Positions 1 to 8,916 of a DNA stretch of 64,000 nucleotides are shown one piece after another. Under the pieces are notes generated by a model. The model was not told where the DNA came from, did no database searches, and saw only the letters and a program-made list of their open reading frames with translations. The stretch comes from Sphingopyxis bauzanensis. GTDB taxonomy: Bacteria; Pseudomonadota; Alphaproteobacteria; Sphingomonadales; Sphingomonadaceae. The position numbers were made by a program, and so were the translations under genes. Location: NCBI RefSeq assembly GCF_002205675.1, contig NZ_NISK01000001.1, forward strand, positions 54,855-118,854, written 5' to 3'. How positions within the stretch are numbered: the first letter of the stretch is position 1; the number at the start of each line of letters is the position of its first letter.

Positions 1-61
1 ATGCAACTGTAGTACTAAGCACGAAGGCGATCTGCGCCTCCGAAAACTTCGATCTTTTCAT
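1..61 (-). CDS. IS3-family transposase OrfA, N-terminal fragment
   Basis: Only 20 codons are visible: MKRSKFSEAQIAFVL followed by STTVA. The first 15 residues match the start of the helix-turn-helix OrfA subunit of IS3-family transposases (sequence-specific DNA-end recognition). The start is supported by GGAGGG about 5 bases upstream. The usual continuation of the helix (for example KQAxxG) is missing, which suggests a second insertion or deletion near the window edge. Family is fairly sure from the N-terminal motif; integrity cannot be judged. Confidence 0.55.
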   Translation of the reverse strand, partial: MKRSKFSEAQIAFVLSTTVA

Positions 62-141
62 CAAACCCTCCGTATTCTGGCCCTCCAATCATAACTGGAA
101 TTTTCCAGCTCGAAACGGTCCAGAATTCCGGGTGCAGGTCA
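1..141 (-). mobile_element. IS3-family insertion sequence, left end only (runs off the window)
   Basis: On the minus strand an element end TGACCTGCACCC lies at 130-141, followed by an untranslated stretch and a ribosome site GGAGGG (66-72) before a start codon at 59-61 of a protein beginning MKRSKFSEAQIAFVL. That N-terminus is the hallmark of OrfA in IS407-type IS3 elements, and TGA(A/C)CTGC-type termini are usual there. The rest of the element lies outside the window. After 15 residues the reading (STTVA) no longer resembles OrfA, so the copy may be broken near position 16. It marks the left side of the catabolic island. Confidence 0.6.
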
Positions 142-398
142 CAAGGCGGAAAACTCCAGACCCGAGTGGTCTGAGGTTGGGTAGCAGTGCAGCTTGGGGC
201 AGACTCTACATCAAATCGAGGGAGCCAGCGGGTGGCAGGTCAGGCCGTATCGCGGCCCGCCGCAACACCGCGGCAAAACGCATCATGAAACCGGTAAACG
301 GCTAACCCCTGCAACTGCCGCCCTCACCTGATGCTTACGCATATCCGGGCAGGTGTGGCGGTGCAGGGCACGAATCTGTGTCCTGCACCGCCGATAGA
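142..398. other. Intergenic stretch between IS3 end and TonB receptor gene
   Basis: I find no convincing gene here. The only structure is the strong hairpin at 357-392 next to the receptor stop codon, annotated separately. The remaining sequence shows no recognisable coding, RNA or repeat signal. Confidence 0.5.
357..392 (-). terminator. Strong hairpin just downstream of the TonB receptor gene
   Basis: The arms GGCGGTGCAGGGCAC (357-371) and GTGTCCTGCACCGCC (378-392) pair over 15 positions with a single G-T, around a 6-base loop. It lies 6 bases after the minus-strand stop at 399. There is no run of T after the stem, so it is either a Rho-dependent 3' end or an mRNA-stabilising stem. Confidence 0.55.
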
Positions 399-2579
399 TC
401 AGAACCTGATCTCTACACTCGCGCCCACTTCGCGCGGACGTTCGTAGATGACGTAAGCCCCAAGCGGTCCTGGCGAAATTTGCTGGGCCACCGCTGCATT
501 GGTAAGATTCTTCGCGAATATCCGGAAAGTAAGGTCGTCATTCGGACTGGTCCAACCGATCTCAGCCGAGACGAGCTCATAGGAATCCTGCCTGAAGGTA
601 TTCAGAAAGTCGTAATAGACCGGGCTTGAATGGAATAGACTTCCGCCGAGGAAGGCTTCTCCATCGAATGCATCAAAGCTGTAGCGCCCACCTAGGGACA
701 ACGTGAACTCAGGTGTGCGGATCAGTTGGTTTCCCGATGCATTGACAGAAGTAACGGTGTTTCCACCGCCCAGTCGGGGAATGAAAGCCTGCGCGTTGGG
801 GAAACTGTCATACTTGGCATGCGTGTATGCAAGCGCTGCCCGCAGATTCAAGCCCGTGATGGGGTCTGCTGTAAGCTCCAGTTCGCCACCATAGATTTTG
901 GCTTTGGCGGCGTTCTGTAGCACGAACGAGTTGTTAGCCGCTCGCGCTGTCACCTGCATATCGTCATAGGAAGAATGGAAGGCCGCCAGGTTTGCGCGCA
1001 GCCAGGGCAGCGGTTCAGACTTTACGCCAAACTCGAACGCGCTGATCGTTTCCGGATTCACTGCGACATTGGACGGGCTGAACGTGTTGAAGACGCCGCT
1101 TTTGAACCCCGTTCCGTAAGTGCCGTAAATGTTCAGATCAGGTGTGGCTTCATACTGAACGGAGACGCGATAGGTGAACTTGTCGAACTTCTTTTCCGCA
1201 TCCGTGAATAGCTGAGCGCCATTGATACGCTGCGAAAATTTCCTTGTCTCCGTCGTGAAACGACCGCCAAGTGTAATCGAAAGCTGCGGCAACACCTCAT
1301 ATGTACCCTCAGCATAGGCCGAGTAGGAAGCGGTCGACACTTTCGGCTCAAACCTGATTGGCACAATAGGCAGTGCCGGGTCTTGGCGATTTATCAAGGT
1401 GAGGGGCTGCTCACCCTTCAATTCATAATAATAGAGTCCGGCAGTCCAGCTCAAAGGACCGCTGGTATCCGAAATCAAGCGAAGTTCCTGGGTTAACGTC
1501 TCGGGCCTGACCCGCATGTCGGTTTCGCCGAGCACGATGTTGGTGGCATCGGAATCGGCATTTTGATGCACACGCGTCCGCATGAAGGAGCTGGAAGATT
1601 CCAGAATGACTCCACCCAAATCCAACTCGCCCTTGAGAGCGATATCGAGCCGATTGTAGTCAGACAATCCCGCAGTTCCGGTTGCGTTGACATAGCTTGA
1701 TGTTTGCCATGGCTTGTTGGGGACGATCGCTCCGGCGTACAGCGCTCCCAGTGAGTTTCCTTTAAAGGGTTGAGCGAGCCCAGCCGTTTCCTCATGCGTG
1801 TCGACATAGCCGACGGTGAGCACGAACTTGGCCTTGTCGCTAGGCTGGAACAGGAGCTTCGAGCGGACCGAGATAGTTTCTCTGTCACCGACAGTGCCGC
1901 CATTGAACAGGTTGACCGAATATCCGTCCTGGTTGCGATAGAGCACTGCGACATCGGCAGCGATTGTGTCGGTCAAGCCGCTGGTAACATAGCCGCTAAT
2001 GTCGAAATTGTTCGCGGATTCGCGTGTGCGCGACCCACTTGCCTTGAAACGGCCCCGCGCACTAAACTGCGGATCCGGGGTCACTACGTTGACGAGGCCA
2101 CCTGTCGCGTTACGACCGAACACTGTGCCCTGCGGTCCGCGAAGAACCTCTACACGCGAAACTTCGACAAGGTCGATCTGCGTCGAATAGGGGTCGCCTT
2201 GATAGATCCCGTCAACATAGACGGCGACGTTGGATTCGTCCCCAACCGAAGTTCCGTTCGAGCCGACACCGCGAATGCTGGGCTGCATCACGTTCTGGTT
2301 GCGGCCGCCGTTATAACCAGGAGCAACCAGGTTGAGCGAACGCACATTTTCAACACCCGCAGTCGTCAGTGTCTGGCTGGACACCGCGGTCACTGCGACA
2401 GGAACCTTTTGCAGGCTTTCTTCCCGGCGTGTCGCGGTAACAATAATCTCGCCGTCAGAAGGGTCAGCCTGCTGACCGGTTTCTTGTGCCGGGTTGGTTG
2501 TGGTTCCCTGCGCGTAGGCCGCAGCAGGAAGAAGCATTATCGGCATTAATGCCGCGCTAGCAAAAAACTTCATTTTCAT
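399..2579 (-). CDS. TonB-dependent receptor (outer-membrane uptake)
   Basis: This 726-residue protein starts with a signal peptide (about 1-23, cleavage after AYA). A TonB-box/plug start follows (DGEIIVTATRREESLQ, about residues 42-57), then the plug domain (VEVLRGPQGTVFGRNATGG) and a 22-strand barrel ending in the canonical C-terminal Phe (ASVEIRF). Such receptors use TonB-ExbBD energy to import scarce substrates across the outer membrane. The start is supported by GGGAGG about 10 bases upstream. It is the last gene of a minus-strand unit with a CoA ligase (63-base gap) and a meta-cleavage hydrolase, so it plausibly imports the aromatic substrate of this cluster. The ligand is inference; iron chelates cannot be excluded. 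Confidence 0.93.
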   Translation of the reverse strand: MKMKFFASAALMPIMLLPAAAYAQGTTTNPAQETGQQADPSDGEIIVTATRREESLQKVPVAVTAVSSQTLTTAGVENVRSLNLVAPGYNGGRNQNVMQPSIRGVGSNGTSVGDESNVAVYVDGIYQGDPYSTQIDLVEVSRVEVLRGPQGTVFGRNATGGLVNVVTPDPQFSARGRFKASGSRTRESANNFDISGYVTSGLTDTIAADVAVLYRNQDGYSVNLFNGGTVGDRETISVRSKLLFQPSDKAKFVLTVGYVDTHEETAGLAQPFKGNSLGALYAGAIVPNKPWQTSSYVNATGTAGLSDYNRLDIALKGELDLGGVILESSSSFMRTRVHQNADSDATNIVLGETDMRVRPETLTQELRLISDTSGPLSWTAGLYYYELKGEQPLTLINRQDPALPIVPIRFEPKVSTASYSAYAEGTYEVLPQLSITLGGRFTTETRKFSQRINGAQLFTDAEKKFDKFTYRVSVQYEATPDLNIYGTYGTGFKSGVFNTFSPSNVAVNPETISAFEFGVKSEPLPWLRANLAAFHSSYDDMQVTARAANNSFVLQNAAKAKIYGGELELTADPITGLNLRAALAYTHAKYDSFPNAQAFIPRLGGGNTVTSVNASGNQLIRTPEFTLSLGGRYSFDAFDGEAFLGGSLFHSSPVYYDFLNTFRQDSYELVSAEIGWTSPNDDLTFRIFAKNLTNAAVAQQISPGPLGAYVIYERPREVGASVEIRF

Positions 2580-2642
2580 TCTTATTGCCTCCCGTAGAGC
2601 GTCTAATTAATCGACATGTCTATAAAATTATAAATCACAGAA

Positions 2643-4208
2643 TTATTGCAATAATTCTTGCGCCATTTCCTTGAGTCGTTTCTTGTCCGGTTTGCGTGCA
2701 GGAGTTTTCGGAATCTCATCGAGCACGACAACGGTTCGCGGAATTTTGTATTTTGCCAGGTTTTCGGCGCAGTGTTTCAGAAGAAACGTCTCGTCCACCC
2801 CGGATTGCTGGCTGGCGGCCACGAAAGCAAACGGAACCTCGCCCTTGCGAACGTCAGCGACGGAGACCACCGCCGCGTCGGAAATTGCCGGAACCAGGGA
2901 TAGAACTTCCTCAATCTCGCTTGGGTAGACATTGAACCCGCCGACAATCAGCATGTCCTTCTTGCGGTCTACTACCGTTAGAAAGCCGTCTGGCGTGAGG
3001 AAACCGATGTCACCCGTCGGCAGCCAGCCATCCTCGGTCACCGGCGGAAGTCCCATGTACCGGTCAATCACCCTTTCGCCGCGGATAAGGATCTCGCCAT
3101 TCTCGTTGGCGGGAAGCTGCTTGCCGCTACCGTCAAGATCCGCAATGGCAACTTCTATGCCCGGTAGGGGAAGGCCGGCCGTGCCGTATTGATGGGTGCC
3201 GTCGAGCGGCTGCGCCGTCAGCGGCCCACCTTCGGTCATGCCGAAGGCTTCAAGGATAGGCAGGCCGGTTTTGGCCTCCCATCGTGATAGGGCTTGCTGC
3301 GAGAAGACCGATCCACCACCGGGGCAAAGCCAAAGGGCCGACAGATCTGCATCAGGGGCAGCGAGCAGGCCTTGATAGATTGCGGCGGGGCCGCCGCTGA
3401 AGACGCTAGCGCGATACTTCTCCATCAAGCTTGCGACCAGGTCAGGCTGAAAGCGGGGAACGACTATGAGGCTCGAGCGGCCATAGACCGGATTGAAGCA
3501 GCCCATGTGTATCCCCCACACATGGCTTACCGGGGCGACATTGAGCCACACCTCTTCCAGCAGGCGCGTTGGCCACGCCGTATGCATCGCCTTGATGAGG
3601 CTCATTTCGGAACGATGGGTGCGCTGCACGCCCTTGGGCGTCCCGGTCGATCCGCCAGTAAACATGATAATGCAGGGACTGTCGCCCGTGATCTCCACGT
3701 CAGGCCTTGTCGGCGTGGTATCGAGCAGTTCGTCGATGGAAACGCCGCCCTCGCCGACGATAATCAGGGGCGCATCGGCATTCTTGGCGGAAGCCTCGAC
3801 AACCTCGGAACTGCTCTGGTCAGCCAAGACCAGCCCGGGCGGGGCTATATCGAACAGGGTACCGATCTCGCGCGGGGTATAATCCGCGTTGATAATCGAA
3901 ATTTCTGCACCGGCGCTCAACGCGGCAAAAATAGCAACATTGGCCTCGATAGAATTGGACATGCAGATCGCGACGCGCCCTGACGGCATGACTATCTTGC
4001 CAATCCGCCCGGCAAGGCCGGCCACCGCTGCGCCAAACTGGGCGTAGGAAAGCCTCTTGTCGTCATCGATAAGCGCAACCTGATCCGGACGCGCCTCCAC
4101 GGTGTCCCAGAACATCGTTACGACGTCTGAATATTCCTTCCGGGAAAACACCGGATCTCCATCCGCGATGCGACGGAGTATCTCGGCCCTGGCTTTCGAT
4201 TTTTGCAT
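2643..4208 (-). CDS. Acyl-CoA synthetase (AMP-forming acid:CoA ligase)
   Basis: This 521-residue ANL-superfamily enzyme carries the phosphate loop TGGSTGTPKG (about 184-193), the FGMTEGGP motif, GWLPTGD and DRKKDMLIVGGFNVYPSEIE of the C-terminal hinge. The C-terminus is IPKTPARKPDKKRLK, where the usual PTGK motif is altered but a lysine is kept. It activates a carboxylic acid to its CoA thioester through an acyl-adenylate. Position between the TonB receptor and the meta-cleavage hydrolase suggests it activates either the acid released by the hydrolase or a side-chain acid of the growth substrate. The substrate cannot be told from sequence. A second, different CoA ligase lies at 10097-11752. 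Confidence 0.9.
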   Translation of the reverse strand: MQKSKARAEILRRIADGDPVFSRKEYSDVVTMFWDTVEARPDQVALIDDDKRLSYAQFGAAVAGLAGRIGKIVMPSGRVAICMSNSIEANVAIFAALSAGAEISIINADYTPREIGTLFDIAPPGLVLADQSSSEVVEASAKNADAPLIIVGEGGVSIDELLDTTPTRPDVEITGDSPCIIMFTGGSTGTPKGVQRTHRSEMSLIKAMHTAWPTRLLEEVWLNVAPVSHVWGIHMGCFNPVYGRSSLIVVPRFQPDLVASLMEKYRASVFSGGPAAIYQGLLAAPDADLSALWLCPGGGSVFSQQALSRWEAKTGLPILEAFGMTEGGPLTAQPLDGTHQYGTAGLPLPGIEVAIADLDGSGKQLPANENGEILIRGERVIDRYMGLPPVTEDGWLPTGDIGFLTPDGFLTVVDRKKDMLIVGGFNVYPSEIEEVLSLVPAISDAAVVSVADVRKGEVPFAFVAASQQSGVDETFLLKHCAENLAKYKIPRTVVVLDEIPKTPARKPDKKRLKEMAQELLQ

Positions 4209-4276
4209 TTTTGCACCATCTTCGACGGGAACTGAGTAAAGAAAAGGTAGGACGCGTCTGCCGGTTTGGCAGACGT

Positions 4277-5119
4277 TCAGTTGTTCCGGAGAAAGCCCCG
4301 AACCTGGTCAAGGAACTGATCTTCGCGCTCCAGTTGCACCCAGTGGCCGCATTGACCAAACACGTGCATTTCCGACCTCTTGAGGTGTTCATGCATTCGG
4401 ACGGCAACCGACAGCGGAATCATCTTGTCCTCCCGACCGTGTAGGATGAGGGCGGGCACGTCGATAGCGTCCAGTTGCTGGAGGGGGATGCCCTTGACGA
4501 TCCGCGGCCCCTTGGCTTCGTGCTCGTCGCCGGGTTGCAGCTTCTTGATGGTTTCTTTCCCGCTGGCGATCTTGGCGACCCGCAGCCGCGCCTCGACAGC
4601 CTCGTCGGTGACGATCGAAGGGTCGTAGGGAAAGGCGCGCATCATCGCACGCATCGCATCCGTGCTGGGTTCAAAACTTCTGCTGTTTGCCAAGCCCTGG
4701 GTCTGCTCGAACTCGCCCGCTGGCGTTCCCATCAGGACGAGCGAGCGCACCTTGTGGGCGTGATAAGCCATCATTCCGAGAGCAAGCGCGCCGCCAAAAC
4801 TGTTGCCGATCAAGGTCACGCGATCCAGCCCCATAGCGTCGATGAAGCCAGCCAGATGCTTGGTCCACAGCTTGATTCCCGGCTTTTCACCTTCGGGAAG
4901 CGGACTGAAGCCAAACCCCACGACATCCAGGGCCAAAACGCGATGCGTTTCGCCCAGGCGAGGCAGTATCCTGTGCCAGTTCTGCCAGGCCGTGACTCCC
5001 GGACCCGAACCGTGAAGAAGGATCACCGGATCGCCGGCACCGCTTTCATGATAATTCGTATGGATGCCATCGACATCCATCGAAACCCCGATATCGGGGA
5101 TCACCGCACCATCGAGCAT
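4277..5119 (-). CDS. Meta-cleavage product (C-C bond) hydrolase, BphD/CumD/MhpC type
   Basis: This alpha/beta hydrolase has 280 residues from the start chosen here. The oxyanion-loop motif HGSGPGVTAWQNW (about 36-48) is typical of hydrolases acting on 2-hydroxy-6-oxo-hexa-2,4-dienoates. The nucleophile Ser107 sits in GNSFGG, the acid is in HGREDKMIPL and the base His is in CGHWVQLE. It would split the ring-fission product into 2-hydroxypenta-2,4-dienoate plus a carboxylic acid. A start at 5119 is preferred because GGGAGAGAG lies directly upstream and the N-terminus then aligns with the family; an upstream in-frame ATG at 5149 has no ribosome site. It heads the minus-strand unit with the CoA ligase and receptor, divergent from the dihydrodiol dehydrogenase. 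Confidence 0.9.
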   Translation of the reverse strand: MLDGAVIPDIGVSMDVDGIHTNYHESGAGDPVILLHGSGPGVTAWQNWHRILPRLGETHRVLALDVVGFGFSPLPEGEKPGIKLWTKHLAGFIDAMGLDRVTLIGNSFGGALALGMMAYHAHKVRSLVLMGTPAGEFEQTQGLANSRSFEPSTDAMRAMMRAFPYDPSIVTDEAVEARLRVAKIASGKETIKKLQPGDEHEAKGPRIVKGIPLQQLDAIDVPALILHGREDKMIPLSVAVRMHEHLKRSEMHVFGQCGHWVQLEREDQFLDQVRGFLRNN

Positions 5120-5247
5120 CTCTCTCTCCCAGACCCGGAATTTTCTCATATTCTTGTGCTTATGTGTTGCGAGGCACCTCCGTTAATGTCAATACGCCAG
5201 AGTATGGATTGCCGATTTGGCATCAGCTAAAAGTCAGAGGGTGAGAA

Positions 5248-6039
5248 ATGACGGGGAATCTTGCAGGCCAAACCGCACTGATTACAGGTGCGGCGTCAGG
5301 CATTGGGGAGGCCGTGGCCCTGCGCTTCGTGGAAGAAGGGACAAATGTTGTTGCGCTGGATCGCAATGCGGATGCACTCGCCGATCTAGCAGATCGCCTG
5401 GGCGATCGGTGTGCAACCGTGGCGGGCGATTGCAGCGATACGGCCGTTTGCGATAGCGGTGTCGCACTGGCGCTTGAAAAATTCGGCAAACTCGATTGCG
5501 TGGTCGCAAATGCGGGCGTTTATGACTGGTACAAGCGCATCGACAGAATGTCCGCAGCCGATCTGCAGGCCGCGTTTGAAGAGCTGTTCCGCATTAACGT
5601 TCTATCGACCTTGCTGATCGCACGCTCTTCTGCCGCGGCACTGAAGGAATCGGGCGGCTCTTTGATCGTGAGCTGTTCCAATGCCAGCTTCAGGGCCGGC
5701 GGCGGCGGCACATTGTACACCGCAAGCAAGTTTGCGCTGCGTGGCGTGGTCTACCAGCTGGCTTATGAATGGGCGCCCCATGTTCGGGTGAATGGTGTCG
5801 CTCCCGGAGGCACGGTGACCGGTCTTTCGGGGCTTAATGCGCTGGACAGTTCGGCGCGACGGCTGGATGCAGAGGGCAGGACCGTCGAGATGGTCGCGAA
5901 GGCATCTCCCCTCGGACGAGCCGCAGCTGCCGAAGATCAAGCTGGATGCTATGTGCTGCTTGCATCGAGACGAGATGGCAAGAACCTCAACGGAACGATC
6001 CTGGTAAGTGACGCAGGACTCAGCACGAGAATGGGATAA
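5248..6039 (+). CDS. cis-dihydrodiol dehydrogenase (BphB-type SDR)
   Basis: This 263-residue short-chain dehydrogenase has a Rossmann motif TGAASGIG (13-20), NAD-selecting Asp38 and an NAG motif. The catalytic residues are Ser144, Tyr157 and Lys161 (YTASK). The stretch GGGGTLYTASKFAL followed by VRVNGVAPGGTVTGL closely follows the signature of cis-2,3-dihydrodiol dehydrogenases of biphenyl/toluene pathways. It would re-aromatise the Rieske dioxygenase product to a catechol, making NADH. Start supported by AGAGGGTGAG. It stands alone on the plus strand between divergent hydrolase and convergent IclR genes, far from its dioxygenase at 14.5 kb, so the pathway genes are scattered over several transcription units. 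Confidence 0.85.
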   Translation: MTGNLAGQTALITGAASGIGEAVALRFVEEGTNVVALDRNADALADLADRLGDRCATVAGDCSDTAVCDSGVALALEKFGKLDCVVANAGVYDWYKRIDRMSAADLQAAFEELFRINVLSTLLIARSSAAALKESGGSLIVSCSNASFRAGGGGTLYTASKFALRGVVYQLAYEWAPHVRVNGVAPGGTVTGLSGLNALDSSARRLDAEGRTVEMVAKASPLGRAAAAEDQAGCYVLLASRRDGKNLNGTILVSDAGLSTRMG

Positions 6040-6083
6040 GGAGGTCGGTGCAACTGCAGATCTGCTTGGTAGAAAGGTCGGCT

Positions 6084-6848
6084 CTAGGGAACCCGGAGTA
6101 AAGCGGAAATTTCCTCTGTCGCTGCATTGATGCGTGGCAGGAGCTTGAGCAATTCCTCTTCCACCTCGTCCAGTTTGTCATGTTTACAAGTGTCGGTGAC
6201 GGATATTGCCGCAATGATCCGACCGGTCCGGTCATGTATCGGTGCAGCGAGGCAGCGCAGTTCGGGAAACATTTCGCCCCGGTCGATCGCCCAACCCTGA
6301 TTGCGAACCGCCTCTAACTCCGTTCTCAGGGAATCTGGCTGCGAGATGGTAGTCTTCGTGAGGGAAACGAAATCCCCGGGGGCCAGGTATTCGTCAAGCT
6401 GCTCGGGAGAAAGCTGAGCGAGCAGGACCTTCCCGATGGCAGTGCAATAGGCCTCAAGCTCGGTCATCTCTCGCGATGGCGGGCGCGAATACCCGGCTTC
6501 GATCCTGACCAGATACCGGACAAGATTATTTCGGAAAACACCCAGATGTACAGTGCGTCTGCAATTCCTGGCCAGAATCGCGATGATCGGTCTGGTTGCG
6601 CTGGCGATGATGGCATCGAGATCCGCGCGCGACGAGAGTGCCACACTGGCCAGGCCAAGGCCATAACGACCACGGCCCTGCCGCAGCAAATATTTCCGCG
6701 ACAAAAGTGGCCGAATGAGGCGGTGAACCGTCGATATTGGAATTCCCGACTTTTCGGATATTTCCCTCACTGTCAAAGGTGCAGACGAAAGACATTCCAG
6801 CAAATCGAGCAATCGCTCGGCAACCGATGTACCGGCCTCTTCGTTCAT
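6084..6848 (-). CDS. IclR-family transcriptional regulator
   Basis: The protein has 254 residues. An N-terminal winged helix-turn-helix (about 8-70, LTVREISEKSGIPISTVHRLIRPL) is followed by the IclR ligand-binding domain (about 80-250), including YCTAIGKVLLAQL and the conserved C-terminal core around LRCLAAPIHDRTGRIIAAISV. IclR regulators of this type (PobR, PcaU, MhpR, HmgR relatives) commonly control aromatic catabolism by sensing a pathway intermediate. It is transcribed divergently from the hydratase-dehydrogenase-aldolase operon with a 254-base spacer containing a candidate operator (7066-7080). It is the only regulator visible in the island, so it is the natural candidate for control of the whole set. 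Confidence 0.92.
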   Translation of the reverse strand: MNEEAGTSVAERLLDLLECLSSAPLTVREISEKSGIPISTVHRLIRPLLSRKYLLRQGRGRYGLGLASVALSSRADLDAIIASATRPIIAILARNCRRTVHLGVFRNNLVRYLVRIEAGYSRPPSREMTELEAYCTAIGKVLLAQLSPEQLDEYLAPGDFVSLTKTTISQPDSLRTELEAVRNQGWAIDRGEMFPELRCLAAPIHDRTGRIIAAISVTDTCKHDKLDEVEEELLKLLPRINAATEEISALLRVP

Positions 6849-7065
6849 TTCGGCTCAACCTCTCAATAGGTGAGATTCTATGCCGAAAAGCTTGCCTGTC
6901 AAGGGTGGCAAAAAAGGCAGAGCTGGGCAATGTCGGAAAGGCAGATAAATGCCATCGTCAGCCGGCAGCGAAAAGCTCGTCAACCCAATCAAATATTGAT
7001 TGATGGTTCGCTTGATGTGGATTCCGTCGATCGTGACGGAAAAGAATGAATGCATAGAAAAAATG

Positions 7066-7080
7066 TTCTGGAATACAGAA
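7066..7080. promoter_or_regulatory. Candidate IclR operator upstream of the lower-pathway operon
   Basis: TTCTGGAATACAGAA is an inverted repeat (TTCTG / CAGAA around a 5-base centre) lying 22 bases before the hydratase start codon in the divergent spacer with the IclR gene. IclR-family sites are often short interrupted palindromes with GGAAT-like cores. No second identical copy was seen elsewhere in the island, so assignment rests on position and symmetry only. Confidence 0.35.
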
Positions 7081-7102
7081 TTGTTTGAGGAAGGGATTGG
7101 AA

Positions 7103-7894
7103 ATGGCAATCGAAATTTCGGAGATCACGTCGCTTGGCGATGAGCTCTATGAGGCTCTTGTTGCGGGTGCGACGATCCCGAATCTTCGGGACCGAAATCC
7201 GCTGATGGATGTCGTCGACGCCTATCGGATTCAGGAGCGCATGATTGCTCGGCGTATAAATGCGGGCGAAAGGATCATCGGCAAGAAAATCGGGGTCACT
7301 TCGAAGGCGGTGCAGGAAATGATCGGGGTCTACGAGCCCGATTTTGGTCAATTAACCGATGCGATGCTGGTCCCCGATGGCTCAACTATCGACATAGCGA
7401 CTCTCATTCAGCCCAAGGCTGAAGGCGAGATCGCCTTCAGCCTGAAGCGAGATCTGGTCGGGCCTGGGGTGACGGCAGCCGATGTTCTGGAAGCGACCGA
7501 CTATGTCGCTGCATGCTTCGAGATCGTCGACAGCCGCATCCGTGACTGGGACATCAGGATCGAGGATACGGTTGCCGACAATGCGTCCTGCGGCATCTTC
7601 GCAATGGGCACAGAGCGGGTCGATCCGAGGGACATCGATCTTGCTGGCGTGAGCATGAGGATCGAGCGCAACGGGATTGAAGTCGCCAACGGCGTAGGGG
7701 CAGCCGTCCAGGGTTCGCCACTCAACTCGGTTGCATGGCTTGCCAATACCCTGGGTCGTCTCGGCATGCCTTTCAAGGCAGGCGAGATAATCCTTTCCGG
7801 GGCGCTCGGTCCGATGATCGAAATAGCCGCCGGCGACGCCTTATTGCTCAGTCTGAGCGACGGGCTGGGAACGTGCCGTCTTACCTTCGAGTAA
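7103..7894 (+). CDS. mhpD: 2-hydroxypenta-2,4-dienoate hydratase (2-keto-4-pentenoate hydratase)
   Basis: The protein has 263 residues and belongs to the fumarylacetoacetase-like hydratase family (MhpD/BphH/XylJ). Typical segments are IGKKIGVTSKAVQEMIGVYEPDFGQL, the metal-site region KAEGEIAF with acidic ligands, and GVGAAVQGSPLNSVAWLANTLG. It adds water to 2-hydroxypenta-2,4-dienoate to give 4-hydroxy-2-oxovalerate. An ATG at 7103 behind GGAAGGGATTGG is preferred over an in-frame TTG at 7085. It opens the plus-strand unit hydratase, acetaldehyde dehydrogenase, aldolase. Confidence 0.93.
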   Translation: MAIEISEITSLGDELYEALVAGATIPNLRDRNPLMDVVDAYRIQERMIARRINAGERIIGKKIGVTSKAVQEMIGVYEPDFGQLTDAMLVPDGSTIDIATLIQPKAEGEIAFSLKRDLVGPGVTAADVLEATDYVAACFEIVDSRIRDWDIRIEDTVADNASCGIFAMGTERVDPRDIDLAGVSMRIERNGIEVANGVGAAVQGSPLNSVAWLANTLGRLGMPFKAGEIILSGALGPMIEIAAGDALLLSLSDGLGTCRLTFE

Positions 7895-7998
7895 TCCTTG
7901 GTCCGCTGAAGGGCGGATGCCCAAACCCCCGAAATGGGCGCGACCATTAGACCATGATGCGATCACAGCCACGATCCAGTTACAAGAAAGAAATTCAG

Positions 7999-8916
7999 AT
8001 GGAAAAAATCAAATGCGCAATAATCGGGCCGGGAAATATCGGCACCGATCTGCTCTACAAATTGCTGCGCTCTGAGGTTCTCGAACCGGTCTGGATGGTC
8101 GGTATTGAGCCCGGTTCCGAAGGCCTCGCCCGTGCGGACAAGCTCGGCCTAAAGACAACCTCTGAAGGTGTCGACGGGCTGGTTCCCCACGTGATCGCGG
8201 ATGGTGTGCAGATCGCCTTCGATGCAACTTCGGCCTATGTTCATCCCGAGAACAGTCGCAAGCTCAATGAGCTGGGCGTTCTGGTCATCGATCTTACGCC
8301 CGCTGCCATCGGCCCGCTGTGCGTCCCCCCGGTCAACCTGAAGGACCTTGCCGGTCGTCAGGCCATGAACGTCAACATGGTCACTTGCGCCGGACAGGCG
8401 ACAATCCCCATGGTTGCCGCCGTCAGCAGGGTGCAGGAAGTAGCCTATGCCGAAATCATTGCCACTGTCGCGTCGATGTCGATCGGCGTAGGTACGCGCA
8501 AGAATATCGACGAGTTCACCCGCACGACCTCGGCCGCAGTGGCGAAAGTCGGCGGAGCTGCGCAAGGCAAGGCGATCGTGATCGTGAACCCGGCGGAACC
8601 GCCGCTGATGATGCGCGATACCGTCTATTGCGAAACTGTCGATGAACCCGACCAGGCAGCCATTACTGCTTCGGTGCAAGAGATGATCGCCGCAGTTCAG
8701 GAATATGTTCCCGGCTATAAATTGAAGAACGGCCCCATTTTCGAAGGCCGAATAGTATCGATTTTCCTGGAGGTCGAGGGATTGGGCGATTTTCTTCCGA
8801 AATATGCCGGAAATCTCGACATCATGACTGCGGCCGGCGCGCGCACCGCCGAGATGTTCGCGCGGGACATATTGGCGGGACGGCTCAAGTTGGAACCAGT
8901 GAAGGAGAACGCATGA
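7999..8916 (+). CDS. mhpF: Acetaldehyde dehydrogenase (acylating)
   Basis: The protein has 305 residues. The N-terminal NAD-binding motif is [10 protein letters not shown] (about 9-18) and the catalytic cysteine is Cys130 in [10 protein letters not shown], with the DmpF/BphJ/MhpF signature. It converts acetaldehyde, NAD and CoA to acetyl-CoA, channelled from the partner aldolase. ATG at 7999 ([10 protein letters not shown]) is chosen because it matches the family N-terminus; an in-frame ATG at 7954 would add 15 unrelated residues. The stop overlaps the aldolase start by four bases (ATGA), supporting translational coupling and a 1:1 complex. Confidence 0.95.
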   Translation: MEKIKCAIIGPGNIGTDLLYKLLRSEVLEPVWMVGIEPGSEGLARADKLGLKTTSEGVDGLVPHVIADGVQIAFDATSAYVHPENSRKLNELGVLVIDLTPAAIGPLCVPPVNLKDLAGRQAMNVNMVTCAGQATIPMVAAVSRVQEVAYAEIIATVASMSIGVGTRKNIDEFTRTTSAAVAKVGGAAQGKAIVIVNPAEPPLMMRDTVYCETVDEPDQAAITASVQEMIAAVQEYVPGYKLKNGPIFEGRIVSIFLEVEGLGDFLPKYAGNLDIMTAAGARTAEMFARDILAGRLKLEPVKENA

